Assembly (NCBI GenBank): GCA_045628925.1 | Contig: JAZQQF010000197.1 | Location: 1 to 64,000, forward strand | Direction of reading: 5' to 3' | Source: UBA1774 sp045628925 | GTDB lineage: Bacteria > Bacillota > Clostridia > Oscillospirales > Oscillospiraceae | Length of the DNA stretch: 64,000 nt | Part shown: positions 49,512 to 58,454 of the stretch, in pieces | How the letters are laid out: each line of letters opens with the position of its first letter | Position numbering within the stretch: position 1 is the first letter of the stretch | The notes under the pieces: model-generated | Told to the model about the DNA's origin: nothing | Databases searched by the model: none | Seen by the model: the letters and a program-made list of their open reading frames with translations, nothing else | Translations under genes and position numbers: made by a program

Positions 49512-50136
49512 ATTTGTCAACGCCTTTACAAAGATCACCGGCTGGCCGGTCCAGTTCCTCTGCTTTCGCACGAAGGTGTATTACGAAGATCCGGCGATCC
49601 AGAGGAGAAAGCTGTCGGGGCCCGCGATCATCGTATCAAATCATACTTCGGTCTTTGACTACGCAGTCTATCTGTTCGTATTCCTTTTTCGGACCCTCCG
49701 CTTTCAGATGGCGGAGGTCCTGTTCGAGAAAAAACCGCTGGGGCTGCTGCTGAAGGGACTCGGCGGGATCCGGGTGAACCGATACTCACATGATCTGGGG
49801 TTCGTTACAAAATCGGAGGAGATCCTTCGCGGCGGCGGCGTGGTGGGCATTTTTCCGGAAGGCCGTCTGCCTAAGCCGGAGGAAGCGCGGCCGCTGCCGT
49901 TTTCTCCCAGCGTCGCGTATCTGGCGCTGTCCACAAAAGCGCCGATCATCCCCGTCTATACGAACGGATCCTATTTCAACCGAAAAAGAGCGCGCGTGCT
50001 GATCGGCTGCCCGATGCACGCTTCACAGTTTCTGGACCCGGATATGACGGAAAAAGAGAACCTTGCGTATGTTACGGAGCGGATCAGAGACCGCATCATC
50101 GAACTGGGGAAAAAACTGGATGAAAAAGTCAAATAA
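49501..50136 (+). CDS. PlsC-like acyltransferase 1
   Basis: 211 residues of the lysophosphatidate acyltransferase fold. H48 and D53 in NHTSVFD form the HX4D catalytic pair and FPEG (118-121) binds the acceptor phosphate. It transfers an acyl group, probably from ACP, to a glycerol-phosphate or lysolipid. The start codon ATG 49501 overlaps the stop of the ligase-carrier gene and is served by GAGGA. The next gene starts 17 bases before its end. Acceptor unknown. Confidence 0.85.
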   Translation: MWVKFVNAFTKITGWPVQFLCFRTKVYYEDPAIQRRKLSGPAIIVSNHTSVFDYAVYLFVFLFRTLRFQMAEVLFEKKPLGLLLKGLGGIRVNRYSHDLGFVTKSEEILRGGGVVGIFPEGRLPKPEEARPLPFSPSVAYLALSTKAPIIPVYTNGSYFNRKRARVLIGCPMHASQFLDPDMTEKENLAYVTERIRDRIIELGKKLDEKVK

Positions 50137-50767
50137 AAGCCGGCTGTTTTCCATGAAATATCTCTTTCACGATTTTGTGAAGCTGACAGCCATGCTCCCG
50201 GGCCTGATCGCCTTCCGGCCGAGGATCCTGTTTGAAAATGAGGCGGCGAGAAAACCGATCCGGAATGCGGCGCTCCTGATCGGGAATCATGCAGGTTATT
50301 TTGACCCGGTATATATGCAGTTCGCCGTCTGGTACAGACGGCATCATTTCATCTGCACGAAGGAGTTCTTTGAAGGGAAGAAGAGATTCTTCTTCAAGAA
50401 CTTTCTCTGTATTCCCATTGACCGGGACAATTTCGGCATTGATTCCTTCCGGGAGATCGTCTCGCACCTGAAGCAGGGCGAGCTTGTGAGTATGTTTCCG
50501 GAGGGGAAGATCGAGAACGGGCTGAAATCCTTCAAATCCGGGATGATCCTGATGGCCTTGCAGAGCGGGGCGCCGATCGTGCCCATGTATATCAGGAGCC
50601 AGAAAAAATGGACGGAACGCCTGACCATGGCGATCGGCGAACCGATCGATGTCTCGAACGGCAGCGGCGCAAGACCGAGTATGTCTCAGATCAAAGAAGC
50701 GGCGGAGAGGCTGCACCAGAAAGAGATGCAGCTGCGGGAACTATGTGAAAGGGGTAAGAAAGGATGA
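50120..50767 (+). CDS. PlsC-like acyltransferase 2
   Basis: 215 residues, same fold as its neighbour but only distantly similar. H57 and D62 in NHAGYFD and the FPEGK motif are intact. ATG 50120 lies within the end of acyltransferase 1, with GGGGA upstream, and the gene ends in an ATGA overlap with the second ligase. Two different acyltransferases side by side suggest two distinct acylation positions on the product. Confidence 0.85.
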   Translation: MKKSNKSRLFSMKYLFHDFVKLTAMLPGLIAFRPRILFENEAARKPIRNAALLIGNHAGYFDPVYMQFAVWYRRHHFICTKEFFEGKKRFFFKNFLCIPIDRDNFGIDSFREIVSHLKQGELVSMFPEGKIENGLKSFKSGMILMALQSGAPIVPMYIRSQKKWTERLTMAIGEPIDVSNGSGARPSMSQIKEAAERLHQKEMQLRELCERGKKG

Positions 50768-52278
50768 AAACGCAATCTGCAGAAGTCTTTTCCGGATATA
50801 CAGACGCCGAAACCTTTGAAAAGATCGTCAATTATCCGTCTGTGAGCGCGATGTGGGAGCATTGCATTGCGGAATACGGAGCATTGCCCGCGGTCTGCGA
50901 CGGCGAAAAGACATATACTTACGAAGAAACGGAAGCTGCGGTCTCCGGATTCAGAACGGTCCTCAGAAATGCGCATCGGGATCCCGCGAAGCGGATCGGG
51001 ATCTACGCGGCGAGTTCCTTCGATTTTGTGAAAGCCTTTCTCGCGGTGACGACGCTGGGGTATACCGCGGTGATCCTTCCGACACAGCTGGACGCGGGGA
51101 CCGTGTTCGGGTGCTGCATGAAGTTCAATATCGGAACGCTGGTCTATCAGCCGGAGCTGGAACAGAACACCGACATTGCGGCGCAGCGGTGCGGCGGTCT
51201 TGCACGGATACGGACGGATGAGAGCAGCGAGGCGCACACACCGCTCGTCCCCTGCGAAGCGGCGGCCCCCTGCGTCATCATGTTCACGGGCGGTACGACC
51301 GGACGGAGCAAGGGCGCGCTGCTGTCAAACGGGGCGGTGATGCAGGGCGTCGTGAACGGCTGCTACGGATATCAGGATGTTTTTTATCAGAGATATATGC
51401 TGGTCCTTCCGCTTTCGCACGTATTCGGCCTGATCCGCAATCTGCTCACGTCTCTGTATACCGGCAGCTCCATCTTTATCTGCCGCAACACCAAGGATAT
51501 GTTCCGGGATATGGCCGCCTTCCGCCCGACCATCTGGGTGGTCGTTCCCGCGCTGGCGGAAATGGCGCTGACACTGTCCAAAAAGTTCGGCAGAAATATG
51601 CTGGGCGCGGATATGAAATACATCATCTGCGGCGCGGCTGCCGTGTCGCCGTATCTGGTGCGGGAGTATCAGGCGTTCGGCATTTCCCTGTTTCCCGGAT
51701 ACGGTCTGACGGAATCCGCGAATCTCGTTTCCGGCAACCCGGAATCGTCGCGGAAGCCGGATTCGGTGGGGATCCTGTATCCGAATCAGGAATATCAGAT
51801 CGTCGACGGAGAGCTGTGGCTCCGGGGCGCGAATATGCTGGACGCCTATGTGGGAGAAGCGGAAGAAGCATATACGGACGGGTGGTTCCGCACCGGAGAC
51901 CTTGCCAGAGTGGACGAAGAGGGGTATCTGTACATTACCGGGCGGATCAAGGAGATCATCGTACTGTCCAACGGTGAGAACATCTCGCCGGCAGAGGTGG
52001 AAGCCAGATTCAACGAGCTGCCCTTTGTGCAGGATTCACAGGTGTTTGAGGATGTGAGCGAGAGCGGCACGCATTTCCTCGCGCTGGAGATCGTTCCCCG
52101 GGCGACGGAACTGAAGAAGATCCAGACGGAGGACCCGCAGGGGTATATGATGGCGGAGCTGGAAAAGGTCAATCGGCAGCTTCCGGGCTATGAACGCGTC
52201 AACAGGATCGTGATCCGGGATTCGGATTTTGACAGAACACCAAGTATGAAGATTGTGAGATATCAGAAATGCAACTGA
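50764..52278 (+). CDS. AMP-dependent acyl ligase 2
   Basis: 504 residues, a complete adenylate-forming enzyme: MFTGGTTGRSKGALLS is the canonical phosphate loop, followed by GYGLTESA, DGWFRTGDLA and GRIKEIIVLSNGENISPAEVE, with a C-terminal Lys in PSMKIVRYQK. It is expected to activate a fatty or other acid and pass it to the free ACP encoded immediately downstream (10-base overlap). It has no fused carrier, unlike the first ligase of the operon. Starts in ATGA overlap with acyltransferase 2. Confidence 0.87.
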   Translation: MKTQSAEVFSGYTDAETFEKIVNYPSVSAMWEHCIAEYGALPAVCDGEKTYTYEETEAAVSGFRTVLRNAHRDPAKRIGIYAASSFDFVKAFLAVTTLGYTAVILPTQLDAGTVFGCCMKFNIGTLVYQPELEQNTDIAAQRCGGLARIRTDESSEAHTPLVPCEAAAPCVIMFTGGTTGRSKGALLSNGAVMQGVVNGCYGYQDVFYQRYMLVLPLSHVFGLIRNLLTSLYTGSSIFICRNTKDMFRDMAAFRPTIWVVVPALAEMALTLSKKFGRNMLGADMKYIICGAAAVSPYLVREYQAFGISLFPGYGLTESANLVSGNPESSRKPDSVGILYPNQEYQIVDGELWLRGANMLDAYVGEAEEAYTDGWFRTGDLARVDEEGYLYITGRIKEIIVLSNGENISPAEVEARFNELPFVQDSQVFEDVSESGTHFLALEIVPRATELKKIQTEDPQGYMMAELEKVNRQLPGYERVNRIVIRDSDFDRTPSMKIVRYQKCN

Positions 52279-52526
52279 ACAGAATTGAAATATTCGAACG
52301 GCTGAAGGACATCCTTCTGCTTTCGGATGATCAGAATCAGGCGGCGATCGCGGCCTGCAGCGAAGACAGCGGGCTGATCACGGATCTGGGCCTGTCCTCT
52401 GTCGGAATGCTGTATGTCGTCATTGCCGCGGAAGAGACATTCGACATCCGCTTTGAAAATGTCGGCATGGCAGATTTTGAAACGGTGAAAGACGTGATCG
52501 ATTACATAGAGGCAAGACTGAAATGA
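52269..52526 (+). CDS. Acyl carrier protein
   Basis: 85 residues, four-helix carrier with DLGLSSVGML, the phosphopantetheine Ser being S44. It is acidic, as usual for ACPs, and unlike housekeeping AcpP in the motif (SSV rather than DSL). It overlaps the ligase upstream by 10 bases and the LRAT-PPTase gene downstream in ATGA. The latter probably modifies it. Confidence 0.87.
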   Translation: MQLNRIEIFERLKDILLLSDDQNQAAIAACSEDSGLITDLGLSSVGMLYVVIAAEETFDIRFENVGMADFETVKDVIDYIEARLK

Positions 52527-53569
52527 AGTGGTGGCCGGACGTATGCTGCCCGGGCGATATGGTCAGAGCCAGCATCGGCTCGGTGAAACACTACGGTGTT
52601 TTCATCAGCGAACAGGAGATCATCCAGTTCGGCCCTCCGCCGATCGCACGGACCGCGATCGATGACAGCAGCATCTGCGTCTGCGCTGCGACAGCGGAAG
52701 CGTTTTCCTGCGGGTATATCATCGAAAAGGCGATCCTGGATAAAAGCGAGAAGCGCAGACGTCTGCCCCCGCAGAAAACGATCGAGATCGCACGTTCGCG
52801 CATGGGAGAGACCGGGTATAATCTGCTCCATAATAACTGCGAACACTTCGCCTATGAGTGCGTGTTCGGCATCAAAAAAAGCACGCAGGAGGACGAGGCC
52901 CGGGAACGGTGGAACAGCCGGCCGGTCATGGACGTATATCTGGCGCCGCTTCCGGACGAGGTGGCGGATCAGCACTTCCTGTGCAAGGAGCGGGAGGAGG
53001 AGATCCGGAACACCGCAAATGAGAAGCTGAGGATGTGCCGGCTTTTTGACTGGCAGGTCCTGCTGTATGCGGCAAACCGCTCGTTCGGGCTGAAAGAAAG
53101 CGATCTCACGTTTCAGAAAACGTCCGCCGGGAAATGGAAGTGCGACCGGTTCTGGTTTTCCCTGTCGCATACGGACGGCGCCGTCCTTGTGGGGGTGTCC
53201 AACGAAAAGATCGGCGTGGATATCGAGAACACGGCTTCATGGGAACGGAAACCGTATGCGGATCCCGCTACCGAAAAAAAGCTGCGCAGGAGGATCTGCA
53301 CTTCCGGGGAGGCGGCCTCCGGGGAGCCGGACCTCATGCACCTCTGGACGCTGAAGGAAAGCATCTTCAAATGCTATGGCCGCTCGTTTATTCCGACGAG
53401 GATCGACACGGATAAATACCGCGCAGAGACCTTTCAGATCTCGGCGTTCCCTGAAATGCTGATGGCGGTGTGCGGTGAGCAGCTGGATCATGTCCGGTTC
53501 TATCAGTTTGACGATGGTCATGCGCGATCCGTCCATTCGGAAATGATCAGAAACGGAAAGCGCCAATGA
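52523..53569 (+). CDS. LRAT-domain acyltransferase fused to Sfp-type phosphopantetheinyl transferase
   Basis: 348 residues with two catalytic domains. Residues 1-125 form an LRAT/HRASLS papain-like fold: GDMVRASIGSVKHYGVFI with catalytic H23, the second site occupied by Q35 where animal enzymes often have His, and NNCEHFAYECVFG with nucleophile C106. Such enzymes move acyl chains between phospholipids or onto amines, or act as phospholipase A. Residues about 170-348 are an Sfp-type PPTase: FSLSH, IGVDIE (D233, E235) and WTLKES (275-280) with K283. The PPTase would activate the two carriers of the operon. I know of no described LRAT-PPTase fusion. Overlaps both neighbours in ATGA. Confidence 0.86.
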   Translation: MKWWPDVCCPGDMVRASIGSVKHYGVFISEQEIIQFGPPPIARTAIDDSSICVCAATAEAFSCGYIIEKAILDKSEKRRRLPPQKTIEIARSRMGETGYNLLHNNCEHFAYECVFGIKKSTQEDEARERWNSRPVMDVYLAPLPDEVADQHFLCKEREEEIRNTANEKLRMCRLFDWQVLLYAANRSFGLKESDLTFQKTSAGKWKCDRFWFSLSHTDGAVLVGVSNEKIGVDIENTASWERKPYADPATEKKLRRRICTSGEAASGEPDLMHLWTLKESIFKCYGRSFIPTRIDTDKYRAETFQISAFPEMLMAVCGEQLDHVRFYQFDDGHARSVHSEMIRNGKRQ

Positions 53570-54489
53570 CATGGATCTATTGTCTGCTGATCGCTGTATC
53601 GGCGTATGTCATCTTTATTGCGGCTCCCGCACTCGTTGCATATCGCTCGGTCTTCTGCCGGAAGACCGGAGTCCCGTTTGTCGATCGCGACCTGAAGAAT
53701 TCCTGTCTGGCGCCATATGAGAAACGGATCGCAGCGGATTTCGACTTTTTCCGGCGGCACGAAAAAGAAAGCGTGTCGATATGCGCGGACGATGGGGTGA
53801 AGCTGGTCGGAAGCTATTATTCCGAAGGGAACCGTCGGCTGGCGATCTGCATACACGGCTATAACTCCACGCCGCTGAACTGCTTCGCGTCATTGGGGCG
53901 GTTCCTGCTTTCAGCCGGATACGATGTTCTGATGCCCGACCAGCGGGCGCACGGAGAAAGCGGCGGGAAACATTCCACGCTCGGACTTACCGAGCAATAT
54001 GACGTGCTTTCGTGGATCGGCTGGGCAGACGGCCTTGCGGAAGTGGAGGAGGTCATCCTGGTCGGGGTGTCCATGGGCTGCGCGTCAGTCGCCTATGCTT
54101 CCGATAAGATCAGAAGCCCGAAGGTGAAGGGGATGATCCTGGACTGCGGTTTTGCTTCGCCCTACGAGCAGATCAAAACCGATTGTCAGGCGCGCCACGT
54201 CCCGTATCCGCTGATCCTGCCGCTCATCAGAGATCACGCGAAACGCAGGCTGAAGATCGATATTTCGCAGCAGGTGGGTACCTCTCTGGAGCATACGGCG
54301 ATCCCTGCGCTGTTCATGCACGGGGGAAAGGATACGACAGTCGATCTTCGGGTGACGGAGGAGCACTACAGACGCTGCAGCTCGAAAAAAGAATTCTATT
54401 TTGCGGAAAACGGGTTCCACGCCAATGCATTTATGACCGGCGGCAAAGAGGCTGAGGCTGCGGTCTCTTCCTTCCTTGCATCAATATAA
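53566..54489 (+). CDS. Membrane-anchored alpha/beta hydrolase 1
   Basis: 307 residues. One N-terminal transmembrane helix (about 4-26) anchors a serine hydrolase fold. The nucleophile elbow is GVSMG with S169, preceded by the HGYNSTPLNCF oxyanion loop and DQRAHGESGG, and followed by HGGKDTTVD (Asp) and GFHANAF (His). Likely lipase, thioesterase or acyl-hydrolase. Overlaps the LRAT-PPTase gene in ATGA, so it belongs to the same pathway. Confidence 0.85.
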   Translation: MTWIYCLLIAVSAYVIFIAAPALVAYRSVFCRKTGVPFVDRDLKNSCLAPYEKRIAADFDFFRRHEKESVSICADDGVKLVGSYYSEGNRRLAICIHGYNSTPLNCFASLGRFLLSAGYDVLMPDQRAHGESGGKHSTLGLTEQYDVLSWIGWADGLAEVEEVILVGVSMGCASVAYASDKIRSPKVKGMILDCGFASPYEQIKTDCQARHVPYPLILPLIRDHAKRRLKIDISQQVGTSLEHTAIPALFMHGGKDTTVDLRVTEEHYRRCSSKKEFYFAENGFHANAFMTGGKEAEAAVSSFLASI

Positions 54490-54502
54490 TGGAGGCGAGT
54501 TT

Positions 54503-55438
54503 ATGCAGAGCTTTGTCATTTTAGCGGATTCGACCTGCGACCTGCCGGGTGAGTTTCAGGAAAAGTATGAGATCGTCGTGATCCCGGGGCACCTGATCTT
54601 TCCGGATAAACGGGACATTCCGGCTTTCCTGTCCTGGGATACCTGCTCCAGAGAAGACTTCTATGCGGAGCTGAAAAGCGACCCGAACGGGTTTTCAACG
54701 TCGCCGCCCAATATCGCCGAGTATTATCAGGCATTCATGCGGTATGTATCCGAAGGATATCCCGTTTTGTGCCTGACGATCTCCAGCGGGATCAGCGGCG
54801 CCTATAACTTTGCCTCGGCAGCAAAAAAACAGGTGCTGGAGCACGAGCCGTCCGCCAGGATCGAGGTCATCGACACGCTGCGCTTCGGACCGGCGATCGG
54901 CCTGATGGCGGTCCACGCTGCGATGCTGCGGGAGAGCGGCCGGAGCATGGACGAGACAGCGCGGTATCTGGAAGAGAATAAAAACCGTTTTCATCAGGCA
55001 GGCTGGCTGGATGATCTGTCCTTTGTCGCCAAAAAGGGGAGACTGACCCACGCGAAGGCGTTTCTGGGCACGCTGGCCGGCGTGAAGCCCATCGGCGAAT
55101 TTGACTACAACGGGCTGACAACGGTCATCGGGAAAGCGAAGGGGGCGAAAGCCGCCTACGCAGCACTGCTGACCTATATCCGGAAGACCATTCAGGATCC
55201 GTCTGAGCAGATCATTTTCATCGCGCAGACGAATCGCCTCGAACAGGCAAAGGAATATCAGCGGATGATCGAAGCGGAGATCAGGCCGAAGGCCGTCTTC
55301 ATCCACGATGTGTATCCTTCCTGCGGCATCAATATCGGACCGGGGCTGATGGCGGCTTATTATATGGGAACTCCGATCTCGAGCGACCTCGCGGAAGAGC
55401 GCGGGATCCTGGAGCTTGCACTGAATGGGGAGAAATAA
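54503..55438 (+). CDS. DegV family fatty-acid-binding protein (FakB-like)
   Basis: 311 residues of the DegV fold. ILADSTCDLP at the N terminus, TSPPN (usually TSQPS) and TISSGISGAYN line the fatty-acid carboxylate pocket, and CGINIGPGLMAAYYMG closes the C-terminal domain. FakB-type proteins present a fatty acid to FakA for phosphorylation, and a FakA-like gene follows two genes downstream. ATG 54503 is chosen for GGAGGCG upstream. The gap to the transporter gene is only three bases. Confidence 0.88.
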   Translation: MQSFVILADSTCDLPGEFQEKYEIVVIPGHLIFPDKRDIPAFLSWDTCSREDFYAELKSDPNGFSTSPPNIAEYYQAFMRYVSEGYPVLCLTISSGISGAYNFASAAKKQVLEHEPSARIEVIDTLRFGPAIGLMAVHAAMLRESGRSMDETARYLEENKNRFHQAGWLDDLSFVAKKGRLTHAKAFLGTLAGVKPIGEFDYNGLTTVIGKAKGAKAAYAALLTYIRKTIQDPSEQIIFIAQTNRLEQAKEYQRMIEAEIRPKAVFIHDVYPSCGINIGPGLMAAYYMGTPISSDLAEERGILELALNGEK

Positions 55439-55441
55439 GAA

Positions 55442-56785
55442 ATGAAACAGATCAAAGGAAAAGCCGGTATCATCCTGTACGCCCTGTCCGGTATGGGCAT
55501 CAATATGCTGAATATCATGATGGGGTCCTATCTGTGCAGCGCGCTCCTCATCGGCGGCTTCGGAAAGGACGTCATTCCGTTCCAGACCTATGCCCAGAGG
55601 GATCTGATCGTTCCGGCTGTCTGGGCAGTGTTCTCTCTGGCCGCCAAGATCCTTGACGGCATTATCGACATTCCGATGGCCTCTTTTTCCGATCAGCTGA
55701 AGACCCGCTGGGGACGTCGGCGTCCGTCCATCCTGATCGGTATGGTCATGACGATCGTTTCGTATCTGCTGTTCCTTGTGATCCCCGATAAGGGCGGCGT
55801 GTCCATCCTGAATACGGTTTACTACGGGATCGTTCTCTGCCTCTTCTATGCGTTTTATACGCTGACCATGGTCTCTTTTTATGCCACCTTTACGGAGATC
55901 GTTGAGACGACGGAAGACCGCAATCTCCTGTCAAATGCGAAGTCTTTCTTTGATGTCGTGTATTTCGTCCTGGGTTATGTCGTGGTCAGAATGCTTCTGA
56001 ACGGGCTCAACGTCCGCACGGTCGCGCTGCTGGTCCTGCCCATTGCCCTCACGATGCTGATCCCGCTCTTCATGATCAAGGAGAAGTCTACCAAAGAGGG
56101 CGCGGAGAGAACGACGGAAACGGTCCATCTGGTGCAGTCGCTGTGCCTGACGTTTAAGAACAAAAAGTTTATCGTCTGGATGATCACGTATGCGTTTATG
56201 ACGTTCGGCGTGCAGCTGTTCCTCGGCGGGATCAATGAATATTTCTCATTCGTTGGTCTGAATATGATCAAGATCATGACGACCACCTTCGCGCCGGTGC
56301 CGTTCATGCTGATCTTTTATAACCGCCTGATCAAAAAGCGCGGGTTTGGCTTTGCGTTTCGGTATGTCCTGCTGATGTATGTGATCGGAATGGTATTTCT
56401 GGGGATCGTCGGTCTGCTGGAGCCGGCGCCCGAGAAGGAATGGCTGTCGATCCTGGCGGGCCTGTGCTGTTCCGTTGCGGTCGGCGCGCTCTTCTCCGTG
56501 GCGTATTCGGTCCCTTCGCAGCTTGCCGCAGACGAAGAAAAGGAGACCGGGATCTCCAACTCCGCCATGTACTTTGCCGTTCAGGGACTCTTTTCCGGCG
56601 TGGCTTCGGGCATTGCGACCGGCGTCGTGCTGACGGCACTGAAGGGAAGCGAGACCAATCCGACGAACGCCATGCAGTATATGACGTTTGTCGCTGCGGC
56701 GGGATGCTTTGCCGCGATCCTCTTCACGTGGCTGCTTCCCAGATCGATCATTACGATGGGGCGTCAGGATAAAAAGCAGCATTGA
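55442..56785 (+). CDS. GPH-type major facilitator transporter
   Basis: 447 residues, 12 transmembrane helices. The loop AKILDGIIDIPMASFSDQLKTRWGRRRPSILIG is the GPH signature (two Asp on helix 2, then SD and RWGRRRP), as in MelB and in the lysophospholipid carrier MFSD2A. It uses an ion gradient to import a substrate. Among acyl-lipid genes a lysolipid or polar lipid precursor is plausible, but a sugar cannot be ruled out. Three-base gap to the DegV gene. Confidence 0.88.
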   Translation: MKQIKGKAGIILYALSGMGINMLNIMMGSYLCSALLIGGFGKDVIPFQTYAQRDLIVPAVWAVFSLAAKILDGIIDIPMASFSDQLKTRWGRRRPSILIGMVMTIVSYLLFLVIPDKGGVSILNTVYYGIVLCLFYAFYTLTMVSFYATFTEIVETTEDRNLLSNAKSFFDVVYFVLGYVVVRMLLNGLNVRTVALLVLPIALTMLIPLFMIKEKSTKEGAERTTETVHLVQSLCLTFKNKKFIVWMITYAFMTFGVQLFLGGINEYFSFVGLNMIKIMTTTFAPVPFMLIFYNRLIKKRGFGFAFRYVLLMYVIGMVFLGIVGLLEPAPEKEWLSILAGLCCSVAVGALFSVAYSVPSQLAADEEKETGISNSAMYFAVQGLFSGVASGIATGVVLTALKGSETNPTNAMQYMTFVAAAGCFAAILFTWLLPRSIITMGRQDKKQH

Positions 56786-56793
56786 GGCACCCG

Positions 56794-58443
56794 ATGAAAA
56801 CAAAGAAGATCAACGGAACACATTTTGAAAAGATGCTCCAGAACGGGCTTGCCAATCTGTGCAGGTTCGAGGAGGAGCTGAACAGCCTGAACGTCTTTCC
56901 GGTAGCGGACGGGGATACTGGCTCGAATATGCGGGCAACGCTGGCGTATGGCCTTCGGGAGGCGGCCAGCGCACCCGCGGCGGGCGCCTATCTGAAATCG
57001 CTGTCGGAGGCGATGCTTTTCGGCGCGCACGGGAATTCCGGCGTCATTCTGTCGCAGCTGTTCAGAGGGATCTATCTGGCGCTTTCCAGATGCGGCAATG
57101 TAAACCCGGGGGAATTGCGCAATGCCTTTATCATGGGGTATAAAACAGCGTATTCTGCGGTCGTTCGCCCGGTGGAGGGCACGATCCTCACGGTCGCGCG
57201 GGAAGGCATCGAGAATATCCGGAATCAGATCGACCGCGGTTCGACATTTGAGGATCTGCTCAGTATGTATGTCGCGGAAATGCGGAAAAGCCTTGCGCGT
57301 ACACCGGATATCCTCCCGCAGCTGAAGGATGCGGGCGTGGTCGACAGCGGCGCTCTTGGCTATATTATCCTTGTGGAAGGAATGCTGGGCTATCTGTTCG
57401 GCGATATCATCCCATCCGATGAGATACCGAAGAAGGAGAAACTGATGCCGGAAACCACCCCGGGTGAGGCGCTTTTCAACGAGTACAGTATGTTTGAAGA
57501 CGGCTATTGCGTGGAATTTGTTCTTCAGCTCATGAAAAGCGGTCAGTATTCACAGCACTTTTCCCTGAGCCGGTATATTGCGGATCTGAAGGATTTCGGC
57601 AATTCGATCGTCGCGGTGCAGAGCGACAGCCGAGTGAAGGTGCATATCCACACATTCAAGCCGGGAAAGATCCTGTGGCTGAGTCAGGAATACGGAGAAT
57701 TCGTTTCCTGCAAGGTGGAAAATATGCAGATCCAGCATAATGCCACGATCCCGGAAGCGGAAGCCGCAAAAGAGCGGAAGGCCTTTTCGGTCATCTCGGT
57801 CTGTGATTGTGCGGCAACGCAGGAACTGTTCAGCGACCTTGGCAGCTCCTCCGTGATCTGCGGCGGCAGCAAAATGGATGTTTCCGTTCAGGACTTTATC
57901 AATGCGCTGAATACAGAGAATGCGCAGACCACCGTGATCCTGCCAGACAATCCGAATCTGCTCCACGTTGCGAAACAGGCAAAGGAGCTTTTCCGGGAAG
58001 GCGACGTCGTGATCCTGGAAACGAAGACGATCCCGGAAGGGTATTGCGCGCTGGCCATGAGCAATCCGGACGAAACGGATATCGACCGGCGCATTCGGCA
58101 GATGCAGTCCGGATTCGAGGGGATCCATACGCTTTCGGCGGCGATCGCCAGCAGGGCGTATCATACCGATCAGGTGGAGTGCCTGCCGGGAATGCGGATC
58201 GCTGTTCTGGACGGCGAAGTCGTCAGCGCCGGGGACGAGGATGTTCAGGTGTTATGCGAGGGACTGAAACAGATACCGGACATCCGTGAGAAAGAGTCCT
58301 GCATCATTTTCCGCGGGGAAAACAGTTCCGAAGCAATGGAGCCGCTCCTGGAGGAACGGATCCGCAGCCTTTTCCCGGATCTGGAGATCAGTTTCCTGTA
58401 TTGCGGCTCGCAGCTGTATCTGTGGTCTGCAGCGATTTCGTAA
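56794..58443 (+). CDS. FakA-like DAK2-domain kinase, second copy
   Basis: 549 residues with the same layout as the copy at 8725-10383: DAK2 domain with NVFPVADGDTGSNM and HGNSGVIL, then the YloV/FakA domain with KVHIHTFKPGKI. All Mg-ATP residues that I can identify are kept. With the adjacent DegV/FakB protein it would phosphorylate exogenous or released fatty acids to acyl phosphate. GAGG precedes ATG 56794, which is preferred over the upstream TTG that overlaps the transporter's stop. Confidence 0.87.
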   Translation: MKTKKINGTHFEKMLQNGLANLCRFEEELNSLNVFPVADGDTGSNMRATLAYGLREAASAPAAGAYLKSLSEAMLFGAHGNSGVILSQLFRGIYLALSRCGNVNPGELRNAFIMGYKTAYSAVVRPVEGTILTVAREGIENIRNQIDRGSTFEDLLSMYVAEMRKSLARTPDILPQLKDAGVVDSGALGYIILVEGMLGYLFGDIIPSDEIPKKEKLMPETTPGEALFNEYSMFEDGYCVEFVLQLMKSGQYSQHFSLSRYIADLKDFGNSIVAVQSDSRVKVHIHTFKPGKILWLSQEYGEFVSCKVENMQIQHNATIPEAEAAKERKAFSVISVCDCAATQELFSDLGSSSVICGGSKMDVSVQDFINALNTENAQTTVILPDNPNLLHVAKQAKELFREGDVVILETKTIPEGYCALAMSNPDETDIDRRIRQMQSGFEGIHTLSAAIASRAYHTDQVECLPGMRIAVLDGEVVSAGDEDVQVLCEGLKQIPDIREKESCIIFRGENSSEAMEPLLEERIRSLFPDLEISFLYCGSQLYLWSAAIS

Positions 58444-58454
58444 AGGTAGAAAAA

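Noticed and set aside
47562..52526. NRPS or polyketide cluster
   Set aside because: Adenylating enzymes and carriers are present but there is no condensation, ketosynthase or thioesterase-I domain, and the acyltransferases are PlsC-like.
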